A stretch of 64,000 nt of DNA from an uncultured Rhizobiaceae group bacterium (GTDB lineage Bacteria > Pseudomonadota > Alphaproteobacteria > Rhizobiales > Rhizobiaceae), in NCBI GenBank assembly GCA_937930845.1, contig CALHBJ010000011.1, positions 124,001 through 188,000 of the forward strand, read 5' to 3'. A model generated the notes under the pieces. That model worked only from the letters and a program-made list of their open reading frames with translations. It did no database searches and was not told the origin of the DNA. Position numbers and translations under genes: made by a program. Below, piece by piece: positions 47,200 to 55,732 of the stretch. Numbering within the stretch: the first letter of the stretch is position 1; the number at the start of each line of letters is the position of its first letter.

Positions 47200-47350
47200 G
47201 CACCCTATAACAGGCTAAGCGGGCTGTGCGGTTGGTGCGATCATCATCCTCGGGGCCTTACCGATTCCTAAGGGAGCTGTCCCTGTTCTTGCCCGTGGGC
47301 TTGAGCACACGGTGCCCACCTACGCTGTAGGTTCCAGGATCGATAAAAAC
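47200..47350 (+). ncRNA. ssrS: 6S RNA
   Basis: Lies between zapA and the 5-formyltetrahydrofolate cyclo-ligase gene, the standard 6S RNA place in proteobacteria. Visible pieces of the expected fold: a GTGGGC / GCCCAC hairpin (about 47294-47318), the CCTCGGGGCC core at about 47248, AGGGAGCTGTCCCTG and matching outer parts. 6S RNA binds the sigma-70 holoenzyme and lowers transcription in stationary phase. Ends are estimates (plus or minus 15 bases). Confidence 0.75.
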
Positions 47351-47429
47351 TCGCACGGCTTGTGCGGCTCGCCCTCAACTTTAAATATTTCGTATTTTCT
47401 ACCCCTGATCTGATTGCCCTGGACCCGTT

Positions 47430-48035
47430 TTGACAACAACCCATTCCCTTGATGTCGCCGCGGCCAAATCAAACCTGCGCAATCAGGCATTGTCCCGGCG
47501 CGATGCCCTGGACGGTGAATTTCGCATCAATGCCTCTTTGGAAATTGCACAAAGAGGTGCAGCGCTCGACGTGTTCTCGCCGGATGGTTTTTTCCCTGGA
47601 ACCTGCCTTGCCGGTTTTCATCCAATTCGCTCGGAAATTGATCCCCGTCCCCTGATGGCTGAGCTTGCAGCGCGTGGCGCACGCTTGTGCCTTCCGGTTG
47701 TCATGGACAAAACCACCATTGAATTCAGGGAACTTGTGCGTGGCGGTCCGCTTATCGACTCCGGTTTTGGCTCGGTCGGCCCGCCCAAGGGAGCAGCCGT
47801 GCTTGACCCGGATATTCTGCTCGTACCGCTGAGCGCCTTTGACCGTCAGGGCGGGCGCATTGGATATGGTGCCGGTTTTTATGATCGCGCAATATCCAGG
47901 TTGCGCAAGACCGGCGCTGCCAAAATTCTTCTGGGAATTGCCTTTTCCTGCCAGGAAGTGGAAACCGTTCCCATGGAACCCCATGATGTCCACCTTCACG
48001 GCATCATCACAGAAACAGAATTGATCCAGGTCTGA
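47430..48035 (+). CDS. ygfA: 5-formyltetrahydrofolate cyclo-ligase family protein
   Basis: 201 residues from a TTG; the true start may differ by some codons. Converts 5-formyl-THF to 5,10-methenyl-THF with ATP. Seen: LRNQALSRRDAL (ATP-binding N-terminus), FHPIRSEIDPRPLMAELAARG, and the signature VPLSAFDRQGGRIGYGAGFYDRAI. Follows 6S RNA and may be on the same transcript. Confidence 0.92.
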   Translation: MTTTHSLDVAAAKSNLRNQALSRRDALDGEFRINASLEIAQRGAALDVFSPDGFFPGTCLAGFHPIRSEIDPRPLMAELAARGARLCLPVVMDKTTIEFRELVRGGPLIDSGFGSVGPPKGAAVLDPDILLVPLSAFDRQGGRIGYGAGFYDRAISRLRKTGAAKILLGIAFSCQEVETVPMEPHDVHLHGIITETELIQV

Positions 48036-48060
48036 CAATGAATCCCATGGGAAATCCGCT

Positions 48061-48879
48061 TTGAGAATACTATTTTTGGGGGACATGGTGGGGCGCACGG
48101 GCCGCACAGCCGTGTTCGAACGCCTGCCGGAATTGAAAAGACGGCTAAACACCGATCTCGTGATCGTAAACGGCGAGAATGCCGCATCGGGCTTTGGAAT
48201 TACCCGCTCAATCCTCCACGCGACACTTGAAGCCGGGGCCGATGTGGTCACCAGCGGCAACCATGCATTCGACCAGAAGGAAACACTGGGCTGGGCAGGT
48301 TCCGAAGACAGGTTTATCAGGCCGGTCAATTTCCCATCTGGAACGCCGGGGCGCGGCAGCACGGTGGTGGAAGCCGCCAATGGTGCCCGCGTGTTGGTGA
48401 GCAATATTATGGGCCGGGTGTTCATGCACCCCGAATTGGATGACCCGTTTCAGGCGGTCGAAAAAGAACTCGCCGCGTGCCCGTTGGGTGAAGCGGTGGA
48501 TGCAATTATCATTGATTTTCATGCAGAAGCGACCAGCGAAAAGCAGTGCTTTGGCCATTTTGTCGATGGCCGCGTGAGCTTTGTTGTGGGCACCCACACC
48601 CACATTCCAACCGCCGACCACCAGATCCTGCCCGCCGGAACGGCCTATATGAGCGATGCAGGCATGTGCGGCGATTATGATTCATCCATCGGCATGGACA
48701 AGGAAGAACCGCTGCACCGGTTTTTGACCAAAGTGTCCAAAGGCCGAATGGAACCGGCGACTGGCGAAGCAACCGTGTGTGGCGCGCTGGTGGTTACCAA
48801 CGATTCAACGGGGCTGGCCCGCGATATTCACCCCATTCGCGTTGGCGGACGGCTCAGCGAAATCATGCCGCCAGTTTAG
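48061..48879 (+). CDS. ymdB: YmdB-type metallophosphoesterase (TIGR00282)
   Basis: 272 residues from a TTG 25 bases after the cyclo-ligase. Seen: ILFLGDMVGRTGRTA, VNGENAASGFG, VTSGNHAFDQKE, IIIDFHAEATSEKQ and VGTHTHIPTADHQI, giving the His/Asp/Asn metal ligands of the calcineurin-like fold. Bacillus YmdB is a cyclic-nucleotide phosphodiesterase with pleiotropic effects; the substrate here is not known. Confidence 0.92.
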   Translation: MRILFLGDMVGRTGRTAVFERLPELKRRLNTDLVIVNGENAASGFGITRSILHATLEAGADVVTSGNHAFDQKETLGWAGSEDRFIRPVNFPSGTPGRGSTVVEAANGARVLVSNIMGRVFMHPELDDPFQAVEKELAACPLGEAVDAIIIDFHAEATSEKQCFGHFVDGRVSFVVGTHTHIPTADHQILPAGTAYMSDAGMCGDYDSSIGMDKEEPLHRFLTKVSKGRMEPATGEATVCGALVVTNDSTGLARDIHPIRVGGRLSEIMPPV

Positions 48880-48915
48880 AGCGCGCTTTGACCTGCGCTT
48901 GTTCCCGACCGCCCG

Positions 48916-50064
48916 TTACGACAAAATTGTGCGTTCCAGGAACCAGTAAGCCCCAATTGCCGCGATCAACAGGGACGCCGGGATCACAATGCGCTGACGA
49001 TACCAGTCTTTCTTCATGGCCCAGCCAACGGCCAGCCAGGCAAGCAAAATAACCGTCAACTGCCCCAGTTCGACACCCACATTGAAGGATACCAGACCCA
49101 GCACGAAGTCAGATCTTGGCATGCCAATCTCGGTCAGAATTCCAGCAAAACCCAAACCGTGAAGCAGGCCAAAGCCGAACACAATCAGCGGCCGCCAGGC
49201 GTGCAGTTTATTGGTGAGCACATTCTCAACAGCCACATAGACAATCGACAGGGCAATCAGGGGTTCCACGATTGAAGGCGAGATATTGACAACACCATAT
49301 AGTCCCAGACCCAAGGTGACGGAATGCGCCAACGTGAAGGCCGTCACCTGCCATATCAAAGGACGCCATGTGGTCGCCAGCAGGAAAAGGCCCAATACAA
49401 ACAAGATATGATCAAGGCCCTTGGGCAGAATATGGGTATAGCCGATCACCAGATAATCCCACGATTTGGCCATGAAACTGCGTGGGGCAGCCACACCAAT
49501 ATCAAACGCTTCGCTCACCTCCCCGGCATCAAAGAACTGCGCCTGCAATTCCTGGCCCGGGCGCTCAACCCGCAATACGCTTGCCCCACTTTCCTGCGGC
49601 CAGCTCCAGACAAATTGGCGGGCTCCGCCGGTCAATGCACCGCGCAGAACCACAATTGTATCCCGTGGCGCCTCCACATCCCCAATCTCCGGGATGGTAA
49701 TGTCCTCGACAGTCAGGTCAGCTACCTGATCACCAAACTTCAAAATCCCGGACTTCAACCAGTCAACGGCAAATTTCTTGAACTCAGCCTCCAACTCAGC
49801 CGGGGCAAGACCCCGCAGCCGGTTATATTGTTCAGCTGTTGGTGCATTATCCGTATCATCATGTTCACCACCAATGCGGGCAATCAACGCTTCCACATTC
49901 GTGTCAATCGACAGGGAATAGGTGCCGTCATTTTGGAAGGCCAGACTGGCGATTGAGGGTCGTATTTCATGCGCATTCGCCGCTGTCATGCCGCCCAGCA
50001 ACATCAATAGCGCCAAAAGTGCGGAAATAAATCCCAGATGGGCCTGCGTTCGTATCATATTCAA
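48916..50064 (-). CDS. HupE/UreJ-family membrane protein
   Basis: 382 residues. A signal peptide (LGFISALLALLMLLGGMTAANA, then HEIRPSIA) leads to a periplasmic domain (about residues 32-210), then six or so membrane helices with ILPKGLDHILFVLGLFLLATT, AFTLAHSVTLGLGLYG and FGFGLLHGLGFAGIL. The His-rich HxxxxxDH and LAHS motifs are typical of the HupE/UreJ group, which is implicated in nickel or cobalt uptake, although the substrate of this long form is untested. Divergent from the DUF4198 gene. Confidence 0.85.
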   Translation of the reverse strand: MNMIRTQAHLGFISALLALLMLLGGMTAANAHEIRPSIASLAFQNDGTYSLSIDTNVEALIARIGGEHDDTDNAPTAEQYNRLRGLAPAELEAEFKKFAVDWLKSGILKFGDQVADLTVEDITIPEIGDVEAPRDTIVVLRGALTGGARQFVWSWPQESGASVLRVERPGQELQAQFFDAGEVSEAFDIGVAAPRSFMAKSWDYLVIGYTHILPKGLDHILFVLGLFLLATTWRPLIWQVTAFTLAHSVTLGLGLYGVVNISPSIVEPLIALSIVYVAVENVLTNKLHAWRPLIVFGFGLLHGLGFAGILTEIGMPRSDFVLGLVSFNVGVELGQLTVILLAWLAVGWAMKKDWYRQRIVIPASLLIAAIGAYWFLERTILS

Positions 50065-50196
50065 ATCACCTTAAATGCCATGGGCAAACCCGTATATGGT
50101 CATGCTCAACCGTAAGTAAGGACTACAATCATCGTGCAGAACATTCTACATGTCATGTCAGGCCGCAAGCGCCAATCCAACAAGGGGATGACAGAA

Positions 50197-51027
50197 ATGT
50201 CGCATCATTTGAGATTTACCGGCCTGTTTGCTTTAGCGCTACTCACGTCAATTCTGTGGAAAGCCGCCCCCGCGCATGCCCACGAATACTATTTGCTGCC
50301 AAGTGATTTCAACGCCAACACAGGCACGGAATTCACCGTTGATCACCTTTTGGGCCAGCGCTTTAAGGGCAGTGCCATGCCTTACATTGGCCGCTGGAAC
50401 TTGCGCTCAGAGATCTGGGAAAATGGGGCCATGCGCCCGGCCAAGGGCCGCGATGGTGATCGCCCTGCCCTGAAGATCACGTCGCCATCCAACAAGCTGT
50501 ATTCCGTCATTCACCAAAGCAATGTGGATTTTTTGACGTTTAAAACCTGGGAAAAATTTCGAAGCTATGTCGTCAAGAACGGCATGTCCCACACCCTTGC
50601 CGCAAGCGAAAATGGCACCAAGCCTAAAATCGATCTCAAAGAAGCTTACAGCCGTTTTGCCAAAACGCTCATCACCCCAAATGGGACGCCAGATGGCATC
50701 GACACGCCGACCGGGCTCAAAATCGAGCTTGTCGCGTTGCAAAATCCCATGGCGCTTGGCCCTCGTGAGCCCATGCCGGTTCAGCTTCTCTTTGATGGCG
50801 CCCCCCTGCCGGGCACATTAGTGCGCGTTTTTGCAGGCATAGACACCGCACCGGCCTACAACATCACCACAGATTCAAATGGCAAGGCGCTCATTCCCGA
50901 CCGTGGCCGCGGCCCCTATCTGCTCAACGCCATTCACATGACAGACCCGCAAAGCAAAGGGCCTGGTATGGAAACAACCCATTGGGAAAGTTTTTGGGCA
51001 TCCCTCACCTATCAACGTGCACAATAG
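50197..51027 (+). CDS. DUF4198-family periplasmic protein
   Basis: 276 residues from the ATG at 50197, with AAGGGG 8 bases upstream; a GTG at 50134 is less likely. Signal peptide LFALALLTSILWKAAPAHA followed directly by HEYYLLPSDFN, so the mature N-terminus begins with His, which in related proteins binds metal. A later Ig-like segment (MPVQLLFDGAPLPGTLVRVF) is typical of DUF4198/NikK-type proteins. Members are linked to nickel or cobalt transport. It faces the HupE gene and precedes the PqiA-like gene by 12 bases. Confidence 0.8.
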   Translation: MSHHLRFTGLFALALLTSILWKAAPAHAHEYYLLPSDFNANTGTEFTVDHLLGQRFKGSAMPYIGRWNLRSEIWENGAMRPAKGRDGDRPALKITSPSNKLYSVIHQSNVDFLTFKTWEKFRSYVVKNGMSHTLAASENGTKPKIDLKEAYSRFAKTLITPNGTPDGIDTPTGLKIELVALQNPMALGPREPMPVQLLFDGAPLPGTLVRVFAGIDTAPAYNITTDSNGKALIPDRGRGPYLLNAIHMTDPQSKGPGMETTHWESFWASLTYQRAQ

Positions 51028-51039
51028 GCCATCGACATT

Positions 51040-51543
51040 ATGCGTTTTGGAATAGCCGTCTTATTGCTGGTCGCAGCGGTGTGCTTTGGCATCGGGATCG
51101 TCACCCCCATTATCCGCGTGGAGAAACTTTATTTCTTCACCCAAACCCCATCGCTGGTGCAAATCATCTATGAAACTGCAATCGCGGGAAGCTGGCTGAT
51201 CGCCGCTGCGGTTGCCATTTTTTCCATCCTATTTCCGATGATCAAACTCAGCGTCATATTTCTCAACGCCTTTGCGCCGGGCTCCATGGGCACAAGTCCC
51301 GCACTGCTGAAATGGTCCGGCCTGCTATCAAAATGGTCCATGATGGATGTTCTTCTGGTCGCGCTTGTCATATTCGCGGCAAAATCATCCGGCCTTGCAA
51401 CGGCCATGGCCCAACCTGGCCTGTGGTTCTATGCAGCAAGCGCCATTTGCGGCGCAACCGCCGCCGCCTTGCTCAAAAAACAGGACACAGCGCCCCTATC
51501 CCCCGACAAGCCTGACTCGCCGGCAGTTATTTCAAAAACTTGA
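51040..51543 (+). CDS. PqiA-like inner-membrane protein
   Basis: 167 residues, ATG at 51040, 12 bases after the DUF4198 stop. Four membrane helices (AVLLLVAAVCFGIGIVTP, WLIAAAVAIFSILFPMIKL, WSMMDVLLVALVIFAA and YAASAICGATAAALL). The LFPMIKL and KWSMMDVLLVALVI segments resemble the paraquat-inducible PqiA family, but the zinc-binding Cys motifs are missing. Ends 11 bases before the convergent FlbD-like gene. Role in the trio unknown. Confidence 0.75.
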   Translation: MRFGIAVLLLVAAVCFGIGIVTPIIRVEKLYFFTQTPSLVQIIYETAIAGSWLIAAAVAIFSILFPMIKLSVIFLNAFAPGSMGTSPALLKWSGLLSKWSMMDVLLVALVIFAAKSSGLATAMAQPGLWFYAASAICGATAAALLKKQDTAPLSPDKPDSPAVISKT

Positions 51544-51554
51544 AATTGGGTGGT

Positions 51555-51854
51555 TCAGGAGGGCAGTCGGCGTCCCGGCTCAAAAGCATCCAGGCGCGCC
51601 AGATGGGCCTCCCGGTCTGAATTCGTCGCACGCCCACATTTTCCAGGAATGGTATCGCCAACTTCATAACGCAGCAGTTTATTGCGCAATGTGCGAATGG
51701 AGATGCCCAGAATATCCGATGCCCATGTGCGGTTACCGCCACAACGGGCCAGCGTTTGCAAAATCAAATCACGTTCCACATCGTCAAGTTTGCGACCCAC
51801 ATGGGGTTCAATATCAATCTCGGACTTGATGTTGGAATGTTTCATATCGCGCAT
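51555..51854 (-). CDS. Stand-alone FlbD-like Fis-type helix-turn-helix protein
   Basis: 99 residues. The core VGRKLDDVERDLILQTLARCGGNRTWASDILGISIRTLRNKL (split here) matches the C-terminal DNA-binding domain of FlbD, the sigma-54 activator, with helix-turn-helix at about residues 41-62. The receiver and AAA+ parts are absent, so it can bind DNA but cannot activate sigma-54 alone. The N-terminus may begin at Met 4. Lies beside sciP, the CtrA antagonist. Confidence 0.82.
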   Translation of the reverse strand: MRDMKHSNIKSEIDIEPHVGRKLDDVERDLILQTLARCGGNRTWASDILGISIRTLRNKLLRYEVGDTIPGKCGRATNSDREAHLARLDAFEPGRRLPS

Positions 51855-51967
51855 AATGCCGGTTTTCCCTGATGAATTTTCTGCAGCCGCTTGTTTCTTT
51901 TGGCTGCGTTCAATCCATATTGGCGCGTTATGGTAAACCGGTCGTTAAATGCGCAGCACAAGACGCA

Positions 51968-52006
51968 CAAAAACCGCAACGCCAGCTGTGCTGGCGGCGC
52001 GGTTTT
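51968..52006 (-). terminator. Strong terminator downstream of sciP
   Basis: Inverted repeat AAAAACCGC ... GCGGTTTTT enclosing a GCCAGC/GCTGGC stem, about 36 bases long. On the minus strand it ends with GCGGTTTTTG about 60 bases after the sciP stop. The symmetry lets it also act on the plus strand. Confidence 0.85.
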
Positions 52007-52061
52007 TCAACTTTGTGGAAAGCCCCAATCGATTGAGACACACAAGGTGTCTCAAACAAGG

Positions 52062-52337
52062 TCAGTGGCGATACTGTTGAATGCGCGTTGTGCGCAGGCC
52101 TGCTAAGCCATGATCGTCAATAGAGGCCTGCCAGGACAGGAACTCTTCGACCGTCAACGTATAACGCTGACAAGCTTCATCCAGGCTCAGCAATCCACCA
52201 CGTACGGCTGCTACCACCTCTGCCTTGCGGCGGATGACCCAGCGACGGGTCGAGGTTGGCGGAAGATCCGCAATTGTTAGCGGACTACCGTCCGGGCCGA
52301 TGACATATTTCACCCTTGGGCGCATCTGTTCGGTCAT
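52062..52337 (-). CDS. sciP: CtrA inhibitor SciP (DUF1153)
   Basis: 91 residues. DUF1153 signature: YVIGPDGSPLTIADLPP, TSTRRWVIRRKAEVV and GLLSLDEACQRYTLTVEEFLSWQ, a helix-turn-helix-like domain. In Caulobacter SciP binds CtrA and limits its activity in early G1, and is itself CtrA-controlled. It sits between the FlbD-like gene and gnd. The 185-base upstream region has two imperfect CTAACC half-sites about 12 bases apart, which I do not count as CtrA boxes. Confidence 0.92.
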   Translation of the reverse strand: MTEQMRPRVKYVIGPDGSPLTIADLPPTSTRRWVIRRKAEVVAAVRGGLLSLDEACQRYTLTVEEFLSWQASIDDHGLAGLRTTRIQQYRH

Positions 52338-52522
52338 ATTACTCTCTACTCAATACTAAAACGCGTCTGACCTGACTGCCCCAATTTAGGCGCAATCGCT
52401 TAAGAAAGGCTGAAGCTCCGGTTAGGGGTTTGGTTAGGTTTCACACCCCCCACGCGCGCCTGGCGCAATTTTGGGCAAGCTTTCAGCCGATCCGTTGCCG
52501 AAATGCCCGTGATTAAAAGGCA

Positions 52523-53938
52523 TCAGTCGTGCCAGGGGCCGTTGTGGGCGCCCTCTTCGCCAATGCGAATAAAGCTGTGAGCACCAAAGAAGTCCCGTTG
52601 CGCCTGAATCATGTTCGCTGTGCCACGAGCGGTTCGCATTGTATCAAAATATGCCAGCGCACCGCTCAGCGCGGGAACCGGATGCCCGTGGGATGCGGCA
52701 AGCGCCACAAGGCCACGCAATGCGCCGTGAGTTCGCTTCAGTTCATCGGCAAAAAACGGTGCGAACATCAAATTGCGCTGTCCATCATCAGCCAGAGCTG
52801 CCGCCATATCATCCAACATGGCTGAACGGATGATGCAGCCCTCACGCCACACTTGTGCAATATCTTTCATGGGCAAGCCCCAGCCATATTCCACCGACGC
52901 ATTTGCCAGCATTGCAAACCCCTGAGCATAGCAGGCAATCTTGCCAGCCAGTAGTGCGCCCTCAAGCACATCAGCTTGAACTTGCCCGTCTTCAAGCTTT
53001 TGGGGCGCAGTGCCAAACACAGCCTGGCCGGTCACACGTTCATCCAATTGGGCAGAAAAATTTCGGGCACCCACCGCTGCCTCAATCGCCGTCACCGATG
53101 AGCCCAGTTTAAGCGCCTCGATCACCGTCCACATGCCCGTGCCCTTTTGACCGGCTGTGTCGAGAATAATATCGAGCATGGGCTTGCCGGTTTTAGGATC
53201 ATTGGCATGGGCCACTTCGCCTGAGATTTCGATCAGATAGGAGCTCAGCGGCCCTTCGTTCCATTTGGCAAATAAATCACCAATTTCAGCACTGCTCTTG
53301 CCCGCTCCGTCGCGCAGCACCCCATATACTTCGGCAATCATCTGCATGTCGGCATATTCGATGCCGTTATGCACCATTTTGACAAAATGCCCCGCGCCCC
53401 CCGGTCCCATCCACGTTGCGCAAGGCGTGTCCTTAAATTTCGCGGAAATCGCCTCCAGCATAGGCGCAATCCGGTTCCAGGCGTCTTTGTCGCCACCCCC
53501 CATGATTGAAGGTCCGTGACGGGCACCTTCGGAGCCGCCGGAAACGCCGATTCCTAAAAATTTTTCGCCCGCCTGTTCAGCCGCCTGTGCCCGGCGGTTG
53601 GTGTCGCCAAAATTTGCGTTCCCCGCATCAATGATCAAATCATTGGGGTTCAGGAACGGGCGCAGAATTTCAATGTGCTGATCAACCACCGGACCGGCGG
53701 GAACCATGAGGATAATGTTGCGGGGTTCCTCAATCGCATCCACAAAATCCTGCAGATTCTCCGTGGGCACAATTCGGCTTGCCAGATCTCCAGCGCCCGC
53801 ATGAAATTCTCGTGTGGCAGAGGCTGTGCGGTTGTAAACCGCGATATCGAAGCCTTTTTCAGCAATGTTCAGGGCAAGATTAGCGCCCATAGTTCCCAGT
53901 CCGATCAGGCCATAATTGGGTTTAGCTTGGGTGGTCAT
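52523..53938 (-). CDS. gnd: 6-phosphogluconate dehydrogenase (decarboxylating)
   Basis: 471 residues, the long form. Oxidises 6-phosphogluconate to ribulose 5-phosphate with NADP. Seen: LIGLGTMGANLALNIAEKG, NRTASATREF, VSGGSEGARHGPSIMGGG, the HNGIEYADMQMIAEVYGVL helix and a C-terminal RIGEEGAHNGPWHD. Pentose-phosphate partner of the tkt encoded about 7 kb away. It is divergent from the CurA-like gene. Confidence 0.96.
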   Translation of the reverse strand: MTTQAKPNYGLIGLGTMGANLALNIAEKGFDIAVYNRTASATREFHAGAGDLASRIVPTENLQDFVDAIEEPRNIILMVPAGPVVDQHIEILRPFLNPNDLIIDAGNANFGDTNRRAQAAEQAGEKFLGIGVSGGSEGARHGPSIMGGGDKDAWNRIAPMLEAISAKFKDTPCATWMGPGGAGHFVKMVHNGIEYADMQMIAEVYGVLRDGAGKSSAEIGDLFAKWNEGPLSSYLIEISGEVAHANDPKTGKPMLDIILDTAGQKGTGMWTVIEALKLGSSVTAIEAAVGARNFSAQLDERVTGQAVFGTAPQKLEDGQVQADVLEGALLAGKIACYAQGFAMLANASVEYGWGLPMKDIAQVWREGCIIRSAMLDDMAAALADDGQRNLMFAPFFADELKRTHGALRGLVALAASHGHPVPALSGALAYFDTMRTARGTANMIQAQRDFFGAHSFIRIGEEGAHNGPWHD

Positions 53939-54100
53939 CGTGTTCTCCTGCCGAGTCGGTTTTTTTCAAACCATACGCGCTTCCACCCAAAGTAAAACCG
54001 CTGCCACGCATGTGCACACAAGCAGGATTGTGATTCACCTTGCGATCAGGTGCGCACAGGCGTTCAATACAAACAGCAACCCCATTCCATGGAGCATCCC

Positions 54101-55162
54101 GTGACCGGTCAAGAAACCCATCAACGCATCGCCCTTGCCTCTCGGCCGCAGGGAACACCAACACTTGACAACTTTCGCCTCGAAGAAGGCCCGCTGCCCA
54201 CACCGGGCGACGGAGAATTTCTTGCCCGCGTCATCTGGCTGTCCCTCGACCCCTATATGCGTGGGCGGATGGACGATTCCAAATCCTATGCAGCTTCCGT
54301 TCCTATCGATGGCACGATGGAAGGCGGCACAGTCGCCCAGGTGATTGTTTCCAACAATCCGAAATTTGCAGTCGGTGACATCATTGAAGACCGCTTCGGC
54401 TGGCAAACCCACGCCATCAGTGATGGCTCAACCGCGCGCAAACTCAACCCCGGCCTCGCCCCCATCTCAACCGCTGTTGGTGTGTTGGGCATGCCGGGCA
54501 TCACCGCCTATGTGGGCTTGAACACCCATGGCCGCCCACAGGAAGGTGAAACTCTTGTGGTGGGCGCAGCGACCGGGGCAGTTGGCTCTCTTGTGGGGCA
54601 ATTGGCAAAGGCCAAGGGCCTGCGCGTGGTCGGTGTTGCCGGTGGATCGGACAAATGCCAGTTTGCCGTGAACGAATTGGGCTTTGATGCCTGTATCGAT
54701 TACCGCGCTGCCGGTGACGCATCCACACTGCGTAAACAGCTTGCCGGGCAATGCCCCAAGGGGGTGGATATATATTTTGAAAATGTCGGCGGGATCACCC
54801 TGGAGGCTGTGGTTCCGCTGATGAATGTGGGGGGACGCATTCCTGTGTGCGGGATGATTTCCTACTACAACGCCGGTGGCCTGGGCGCTTCCGCAACCGA
54901 TGGCCCAAATCGCCTGCCCCTGGTCTGGCGCACAATATTGGTGAACCGGCTCAGCGTGCGCGGTTTCATCATCACGGATCATTACGACCAGTTTCCCCAG
55001 TTCCTCAAGGACGTGGGCCCATTGGTTAAAGATGGCACAATTGTCTACCGCGAAAGTGTGGCCAAGGGCATCGCCGAGGCACCCCAGGCATTCCTTGATC
55101 TGCTCCAGGGTGGCAATTTTGGCAAACAGCTTGTGGCCGTCTCGCCGGACCCTACACGCTGA
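54101..55162 (+). CDS. NADP-dependent oxidoreductase (MDR family, CurA/PTGR-like)
   Basis: 353 residues from the GTG at 54101, preceded by GGAG at 6-base spacing; ATGs at 54050 and 54089 are possible. Medium-chain reductase with the nucleotide-binding loop GAATGAVGSLVGQLAKAKGL and the NADP-type segment that follows (VVGVAGGSDK), and LSLDPYMRGRMDD typical of the CurA/PTGR branch, which lacks the zinc Cys set. Reduces enone double bonds in known members. Its stop TGA directly abuts the convergent TCA stop. Confidence 0.85.
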   Translation: MTGQETHQRIALASRPQGTPTLDNFRLEEGPLPTPGDGEFLARVIWLSLDPYMRGRMDDSKSYAASVPIDGTMEGGTVAQVIVSNNPKFAVGDIIEDRFGWQTHAISDGSTARKLNPGLAPISTAVGVLGMPGITAYVGLNTHGRPQEGETLVVGAATGAVGSLVGQLAKAKGLRVVGVAGGSDKCQFAVNELGFDACIDYRAAGDASTLRKQLAGQCPKGVDIYFENVGGITLEAVVPLMNVGGRIPVCGMISYYNAGGLGASATDGPNRLPLVWRTILVNRLSVRGFIITDHYDQFPQFLKDVGPLVKDGTIVYRESVAKGIAEAPQAFLDLLQGGNFGKQLVAVSPDPTR

Positions 55163-55726
55163 TCAATCCGCACCCAGAACCCGTTGACGCCAGACATCGG
55201 GTTCTGGCGTCACATGGATGGGCAGCGCGTTGGGCATGGGCCGCAATGGCGGTTCCACGCGGGTATATTCATGGGCTGCAATCCACAGCCCACCATGGGC
55301 GACGATCAGAGTATTTGGCCCCATTGCCACGGCCCGTGACATCGCATCCCAAACCCGCGCGCTGAACTGAGCGAACGTTTCTCCATTGGGCGGGTCAAAA
55401 TCACCCGTCCAATAGTCAGCCAGCCAGGGCCCATGGGGTTGCCCCTGCATTTCACCCAAGTGACATTCCTTAAGGCCGTCATCAAAAATAATGTCCAGAT
55501 CATGATGTCTGGCTACGGCTTCTGCGGTGTGGCGCACCCGCGACAACGGGCTGGCAATAATGCGTTCGATGGGTTCGCCGGATAATATATCCCCGGCGCG
55601 CTGCGCTTGCGCTCTGCCCGTTTCATTCAACTGACTGTCCAATTGCCCCTGGGTCTTGCGGGCCTTGTTCCATTCGGTTTCCCCGTGGCGCAAAAAATAA
55701 AAGGGGTGCTCAAACATATCGGACAT
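55163..55726 (-). CDS. Phosphoglycerate-mutase-like histidine phosphatase
   Basis: 187 residues. Catalytic RHG motif in FYFLRHGETEWNKARKTQGQ, downstream HATAEAVARHHDLD-type segment and the second catalytic His in LIVAHGGLWIA. Same superfamily as the SixA-like gene at 5065 but a different branch, close to cobalamin- or broad-specificity phosphatases. It is the last gene read after the liv operon and the serine hydrolase, 6 bases apart. Confidence 0.88.
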   Translation of the reverse strand: MSDMFEHPFYFLRHGETEWNKARKTQGQLDSQLNETGRAQAQRAGDILSGEPIERIIASPLSRVRHTAEAVARHHDLDIIFDDGLKECHLGEMQGQPHGPWLADYWTGDFDPPNGETFAQFSARVWDAMSRAVAMGPNTLIVAHGGLWIAAHEYTRVEPPLRPMPNALPIHVTPEPDVWRQRVLGAD

Positions 55727-55732
55727 GATCTC

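Noticed and set aside
52420-52440. Possible CtrA box upstream of sciP (two TTAG/CTAACC half-sites)
   Set aside because: Spacing is 8 bases between half-sites, not 7, and both deviate from TTAA.
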